Source: Sphingobacterium sp. BN32 (GTDB lineage: Bacteria > Bacteroidota > Bacteroidia > Sphingobacteriales > Sphingobacteriaceae). From it: a DNA stretch of 64,000 nt. Shown here piece after piece: positions 60,589 through 64,000 of the stretch. How positions within the stretch are numbered: position 1 is the first letter of the stretch; each line of letters opens with the position of its first letter. Made by a program: the position numbers and the translations under genes. The stretch is taken from contig NZ_CP129963.1 of the NCBI RefSeq assembly GCF_030503615.1, forward strand, positions 992,001-1,056,000. Reading direction: 5' to 3'. The notes beneath the pieces were generated by a model. The model saw only the letters and a list, made by a program, of their open reading frames with translations, was not told where the DNA came from and did no database searches.

Positions 60589-60898
60589 TAGTATTTAGTA
60601 GTTAGTATTTAGTAGTTAGTATTTAGACCTATGGTGGACTATCCTCTGATCCTTAAATCCTTCCTTTCTTGGTTCAAAGACAATACATCCTTCCTTTCTT
60701 GGTTCAAAGACAATCCATCTTTCTTTTTTTGGTTTAAAACAAACGAGCAAAAACAAACGAGCAAAAACAAACGAACAAAAGCAAAGGCGCCTAATCGGCG
60801 CCCTGCTCTAATATCTGACGTCTAATATCTAAAATCTACAGCCGCCCTAGGTCTAAATACTAACTACTAAATAGACTAACTACTAAATAGACTAACAA
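60589..60898. repeat. TAGA-array dispersed element, copy C (largest)
   Basis: Arrays of TTTAGTAGTTAGTA/TAGAT units lie at both ends in inverted orientation. The interior contains a 30-base unit repeated about 2.7 times (period 30, from 60657), three 14-base ACAAACGAGCAAAA-like units and a hairpin GGCGCC/GGCGCC at 60786-60802. On the minus strand the hairpin is followed by TTTGCTTTTG and could stop the fimbrillin gene, whose TAG stop overlaps the repeat edge. A frame across 60631-60825 is repeat-derived. Confidence 0.8.
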
Positions 60899-62704
60899 CT
60901 ATTTTCTTACACAGCGAATAGGAGTAAGCGTAGTTGCTGACATATTGTGGTTAGACATCATGACGCCCTGAAAGCTACCATTTAATGACTGGGCAAAAGT
61001 TTCTTGAGTTTTTGTTCGCCAATAACCGTGCGTTTGTCCATAATTTACAGGGTCTCCAGGATTGAAATCAATCGTTGGCCCACCTATGCTTGTTTTATAG
61101 CCTATGGGTGAAAAAGATAAAAAGCCATTAGGATAAGCCGGAGCGCCAAGTGCTAAGGTGCCTGGGTTGATCTTTAAATACCAACGGTAATTACTAAGTT
61201 CCGGTTGTTCCTTATTTTGCAGATTATGAAGTTCATCGATCTGTGTTGTGGTTGGTAGATCCCATGTTCCTTCCGGGTAAACCAGTTCACATATATTTTT
61301 TCCTGTAGTGCCGATGCTGTATATATCGTTTGTGAAATAATCACCGGCCGGTACCGCAGTCCTTGTATTGTAAACTGGATTATCGTAGCGGAATTTATAG
61401 GCTTGTCTTAATCCAATCGAGGTGTTGGCCGCGGTAGCATCGCGCCATAAATCTGCTCTAGCCCATTTTGTGTTTCCGACGGTAACCGGCGATTCGACAA
61501 GCTTAATGGATAGGAGATAGCTTTTTCCGGGACGCGCAACAAATCCAGGAAAACTAAATGTTTTATTGCTGAACATTCGCTCTACCGCAGTTGTTTGAGG
61601 CGTCACAGAATTCGTATTATCTTCGTTTACACGTTGACTTGTCAATATAATGGAATCTATCGTTACAGTAAAACTTCGCGTTTCAAGCCCGTTGGTTGGT
61701 GTGTAAAAGGTGTATCGTTTCTTTGTATTCAAGTTTAAAACAGAGTCGGTTCCAACAGGTACCACGTATGCGGAGCTATTATGGTTATAAACCCTTGTCA
61801 AGCTACTTATTGATTGCGATATACTGGATAGTGAACTATCGCGTAGCGAGAAGCTCGCTGTTGCCATTCCACTGTCGTCGGTGAAACGAAGACTAGCATA
61901 AGTAACAGGCGCAAACATGCCTCGCGAATTCAATTCAACAATAATTTTTGAGGTCTTACGCGTCAATACAAGATTATTAATGGGGTTGGTTCCATTAACA
62001 ACATTACTAGTTGTAATAAGGCCTTTGGAATAAGCAAAGTCATGACGGTAGCTCGTACTATTCGATGTCGGGTAAATTGGAATTGTGTACGTCGGTGTAG
62101 GTGTGTTTGCATATTCAGGTATATCTCTCGTATTGTTGTAGGTATAGGCATACCAAACATATTTGGTATTCCGATTTGCTGGGATCGATACGGCAGCCGA
62201 TCCGACTATGCCTTGGGCCTGCCCGACGTAGGTGCCTGGTGCACCGCTTCCATTGTCTGTATATAGGACGACACGATAGGTTACACCGCTTTCCAGATTA
62301 ACAAGAACTCTAGCAGCTTTGTTTTCGGCATTGGAAGAAGTTTTAGTCGAGGATCCGATGATTACCTTTCGCTTATATTCCTCTGGAATATCTTCAGAAA
62401 TCGTCATGATCGCATCTACATCGCCTAAGCTCACAATTTCACTTTGTGCTGATACTTTTTTCACTTGTTGCAACCTGTTTCCGGATGCGCTTGCATCACC
62501 GTTACTGTGATGGTCAGCGATATCTGGCGTATCTTCAATCGAAGCTAATGAAAAGACGATTGTAGTTTCATTTTTTGCAACATACGGAATTTCGGTCTCG
62601 CTTTCAGGGCCTGTTTTTTTACAATTGCTTAAGGATAGGATGAGTGCTAGGCCAAAGAGAAAACTCAGTGGTCGATTAACACCAAATAGGTAATTCCTTT
62701 TCAT
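60899..62704 (-). CDS. Fimbrillin/FISUMP-type surface lipoprotein
   Basis: I start it at 62704 (MKRNYLFGVNRPLSF), which leads to lipobox LSLSNC (Cys28). A longer frame to 62878 runs through another gene and is rejected. The 601-residue lipoprotein has a fimbrillin-like beta-sandwich part at about 45-400 (VLVNLESGVTYRVVLYTDN). The C-terminal half has GKNICELVYPEGTWDLPTTTQIDELHNLQ, typical of Fibrobacter-succinogenes-major-paralogous domains. Such proteins build surface fimbriae or glycan adhesins. A 55-residue gene lies 49 bases upstream and probably belongs to the same transcript. The stop adjoins repeat copy C. Confidence 0.82.
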   Translation of the reverse strand: MKRNYLFGVNRPLSFLFGLALILSLSNCKKTGPESETEIPYVAKNETTIVFSLASIEDTPDIADHHSNGDASASGNRLQQVKKVSAQSEIVSLGDVDAIMTISEDIPEEYKRKVIIGSSTKTSSNAENKAARVLVNLESGVTYRVVLYTDNGSGAPGTYVGQAQGIVGSAAVSIPANRNTKYVWYAYTYNNTRDIPEYANTPTPTYTIPIYPTSNSTSYRHDFAYSKGLITTSNVVNGTNPINNLVLTRKTSKIIVELNSRGMFAPVTYASLRFTDDSGMATASFSLRDSSLSSISQSISSLTRVYNHNSSAYVVPVGTDSVLNLNTKKRYTFYTPTNGLETRSFTVTIDSIILTSQRVNEDNTNSVTPQTTAVERMFSNKTFSFPGFVARPGKSYLLSIKLVESPVTVGNTKWARADLWRDATAANTSIGLRQAYKFRYDNPVYNTRTAVPAGDYFTNDIYSIGTTGKNICELVYPEGTWDLPTTTQIDELHNLQNKEQPELSNYRWYLKINPGTLALGAPAYPNGFLSFSPIGYKTSIGGPTIDFNPGDPVNYGQTHGYWRTKTQETFAQSLNGSFQGVMMSNHNMSATTLTPIRCVRK

Positions 62705-62753
62705 GGGGGCGTTTTTAAATTTTTTTGTGTGTGTTTGAGAGTGACGCAAATGG

Positions 62754-62921
62754 TTACATATCGTAAGTCTTAAAACTTCCGGTCGGCGTGTTATCCCATT
62801 CTTCGATTTTTGGCTCATTGCTAGTCCCGCCGGTATTGACCGTGGCTGAACTCGTTGCGATGGACTCCTCCATTTCAATAATTGTTAATTCAATTATTGG
62901 CTGAACATATTTTACCTTCAT
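62754..62921 (-). CDS. Small 55-residue protein of the Bacteroidota short leader-operon type
   Basis: Translation gives a 55-residue protein beginning MKVKYVQPIIELTIIEME and ending PTGSFKTYDM, with stop TAA at 62756-62754. The opening (K-Y-x-x-P-x-I-E-x-x-x-x-E) is like many tiny Bacteroidota proteins encoded before surface lipoprotein genes. A run rich in Ser, Thr, Asn and Gly follows (IATSSATVNTGGTSNEP). It is 49 bases upstream of the fimbrillin-like lipoprotein gene on the same strand. It may be a small exported or secreted peptide; the function is unknown. Confidence 0.75.
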   Translation of the reverse strand: MKVKYVQPIIELTIIEMEESIATSSATVNTGGTSNEPKIEEWDNTPTGSFKTYDM

Positions 62922-63299
62922 CTCTATATGTTTTATCAGGTAGTTAAAATAATTAGTGCTCGTGTGTGATATTGGTACAAAAATAGAGAAATAGGGCCTT
63001 TAAAGAATGTGACGACGGTCACATTTAAGATTCTTTTAATGATTTTTGTAGTAATTCGATAATTCTTTGTAGATATTTATTGCTTACGCAATTAACTTTC
63101 TTAAAAAAGTAAAGTAATACAAAATAGACGTTGAGGCTACATTTTTAATCGTTTTATAAAAAACAATCGGTTGATATTTTCAAATTTTCATTGAAAATAG
63201 CTCCTTTTTTAATGAAATTGAATTTAAATTATAACGAAAAATGTATAGGTTCGATTAATAAGTTAATTGGAGGGGGTAATAATTTTACTTCAGTAGTTA
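62922..63299. other. AT-rich intergenic region before the small-protein gene
   Basis: These 378 bases hold no gene I can support. They should contain the promoter for the small-protein/lipoprotein transcript near 62930-63000, and the 3' end of the regulator gene follows. Confidence 0.4.
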
Positions 63300-64000
63300 C
63301 TAAGAGTGACTCTTGGCATATTCACTTGGCGAGTATCCGAATTTGGCTTTGAAGGTTTTTCTAAAGTACTCAGGATCGGAGAATCCAACCTGATAGCCGA
63401 CTTCGCTCACCATCCATTTTTGCTCCTTCAATAGCTGCTGTGCTCTCTTTAATCTGAGCTCTTTAATAACATCTGCTAAGCCCATTCCGGTGAGGGATTT
63501 AATTTTTCGATATAACTGAGCTCGACTCAGACCAATGGATTCTCCGATATGCTCGATTTTCAGTTCGGAGTTGCTCATGTTGCTTTCAATGAAAGAAAAG
63601 ACTTTTTGTAACAGTATTTCGTCCGGCGACTGCGTCGATGTTTGACTGGGTTCCAGGCTGATGCGTTGTTGAAACAGTTCCTGTTGTCGAAGTCTTAGTA
63701 TAAGTTGGTTTTTTACTTTTAGTGATAGTATTGGCAATTGGAACGGTTTAATAATATAATCATCCGCACCGATTGCCAAGCCCTCGATTTCCTGTTCTTG
63801 TAGGGACCGAGCCGTTAACAATAAAACAGGTATATGCCGCAACAGCGTGTCGGATTTTATCTGTTGTGTAAAGCTAAGCCCATCTACTTTGGGCATCATG
63901 ACGTCCGAGATAATCAGGTCGGGCATCACCTTCTGCGCAGTAGTAAATCCTTCCTCACCATCATACGCTTGAAATACAATATAACTGTTACGGAAATAAT
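63300..64000 (-). CDS. Receiver plus AraC-type HTH regulator (hybrid two-component type), 5' end cut by the window
   Basis: The frame stays open to the window edge, so the start lies beyond 64000. The apparent start at 63929 is a GTG inside the receiver domain. The visible part (about 233 residues) has a receiver domain with the phospho-acceptor Asp in IISDVMMPKVDG, TAR at the switch position and the conserved Lys in DDYIIKPFQLPIL. A linker follows, then an AraC HTH (VFSFIESNMSNSELKIEHIGESIGLSRAQLYRKIKSLTG, WMVSEVGYQVGFSDPEYFRKTFKAKFGYSPSEYAK, in outline). This is the C-terminal layout of Bacteroidota hybrid histidine kinases. It may control the adjacent lipoprotein gene. Confidence 0.9.
   Translation of the reverse strand, partial: YFRNSYIVFQAYDGEEGFTTAQKVMPDLIISDVMMPKVDGLSFTQQIKSDTLLRHIPVLLLTARSLQEQEIEGLAIGADDYIIKPFQLPILSLKVKNQLILRLRQQELFQQRISLEPSQTSTQSPDEILLQKVFSFIESNMSNSELKIEHIGESIGLSRAQLYRKIKSLTGMGLADVIKELRLKRAQQLLKEQKWMVSEVGYQVGFSDPEYFRKTFKAKFGYSPSEYAKSHS

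Larger units (their letters stand above)
60264..60898. other. Intergenic region with an orphan terminator and a TAGA element
   Basis: The part from 60264 to 60536 shows only very short plus-strand frames: 19 codons at 60315 and 13 codons at 60380, the latter after a GGAAA word. Bases 60537-60573 hold a strong plus-strand terminator. TAGA element copy C fills the rest. A plus-strand small RNA or peptide gene ending at that terminator is possible. Confidence 0.5.

Noticed and set aside
60631..60825. 64-codon plus-strand frame with repeated SFLSWFKDN
   Set aside because: The peptide repeats come from the 30-base DNA units of TAGA element copy C.
60899..62878. Longer start of the fimbrillin-like gene at 62878
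   Set aside because: The extra 58 residues lack signal features and run across the 55-residue gene. The start at 62704 gives a good lipoprotein signal.

Overview
The window looks like chromosome of a Bacteroidota bacterium, most likely Sphingobacteriaceae (Sphingobacterium-like). The reasons are a SusC/SusD pair, HmuY lipoproteins, a fimbrillin/FISUMP-type lipoprotein, a DUF6266 protein, AT-rich spacers, few strong Shine-Dalgarno sites, and minus-strand genes that end in TAGA-rich dispersed repeats. I saw no rRNA, tRNA, CRISPR array, transposase or phage gene. Both edges cut a gene.

Region 1 (1-26.8 kb) is a large glycan or nonulosonate utilisation locus. A first run (1-4435) holds a NagX-like membrane acetyltransferase, two SGNH esterases, a DUF4434 putative glycosidase and an N-acylglucosamine 2-epimerase, closed by a strong terminator. 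A bestrophin-like channel follows. A second unit (6075-11732) is a NanA/DapA-type aldolase plus SusC and SusD. A FadR-type GntR repressor gene (12034-12723, minus) lies divergent to a run of eleven tightly packed plus-strand genes: sialidase-like BNR protein, AstE/aspartoacylase-like deacylase, SDR, threonine-synthase-like PLP enzyme, RidA, M81 metallopeptidase, an SMP-30/aldo-keto reductase fusion, a second SDR, a cyclically permuted mutarotase, a GSA-type aminotransferase and an MFS transporter. A secreted GHL-type glycosidase follows. Three perfect 7-1-7 palindromes (ATAwGTAnTACwTAT) sit before the aldolase, the repressor and the sialidase-like gene. They tie the locus into one regulon. The combination of enzymes does not match any standard sialic acid pathway I know and is the best candidate here for an undescribed system.

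Region 2 (27-41 kb) starts with a glycerate kinase/hydroxyacid dehydrogenase pair and continues as a stress and DNA-repair block: DUF892 ferritin-like protein, ECF sigma factor, NarL-type two-component pair, LigD and Ku (NHEJ), CinA-like domain, stress SDR, PAS histidine kinase, PA2169-type helical-bundle protein and topoisomerase IB.

Region 3 (41-51.4 kb) is haem and iron acquisition. A minus-strand operon encodes a TonB receptor, HmuY, haem oxygenase and a second lipoprotein. A divergent plus-strand operon encodes HmuT, HmuU and HmuV. An AraC regulator, a siderophore-interacting flavin reductase and an Fes-like esterase follow.

Region 4 (51.5-64 kb) is mixed: DUF6266 protein, WGR/MolR-like protein with a SWIM zinc-finger partner, a small hydrophilic protein, an SMP-30 lactonase, an orphan membrane histidine kinase, a fimbrillin-like lipoprotein preceded by an unlisted 55-residue protein, and the C-terminal end of a receiver/AraC regulator. 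Two families of dispersed intergenic repeats, three copies each, punctuate the window.
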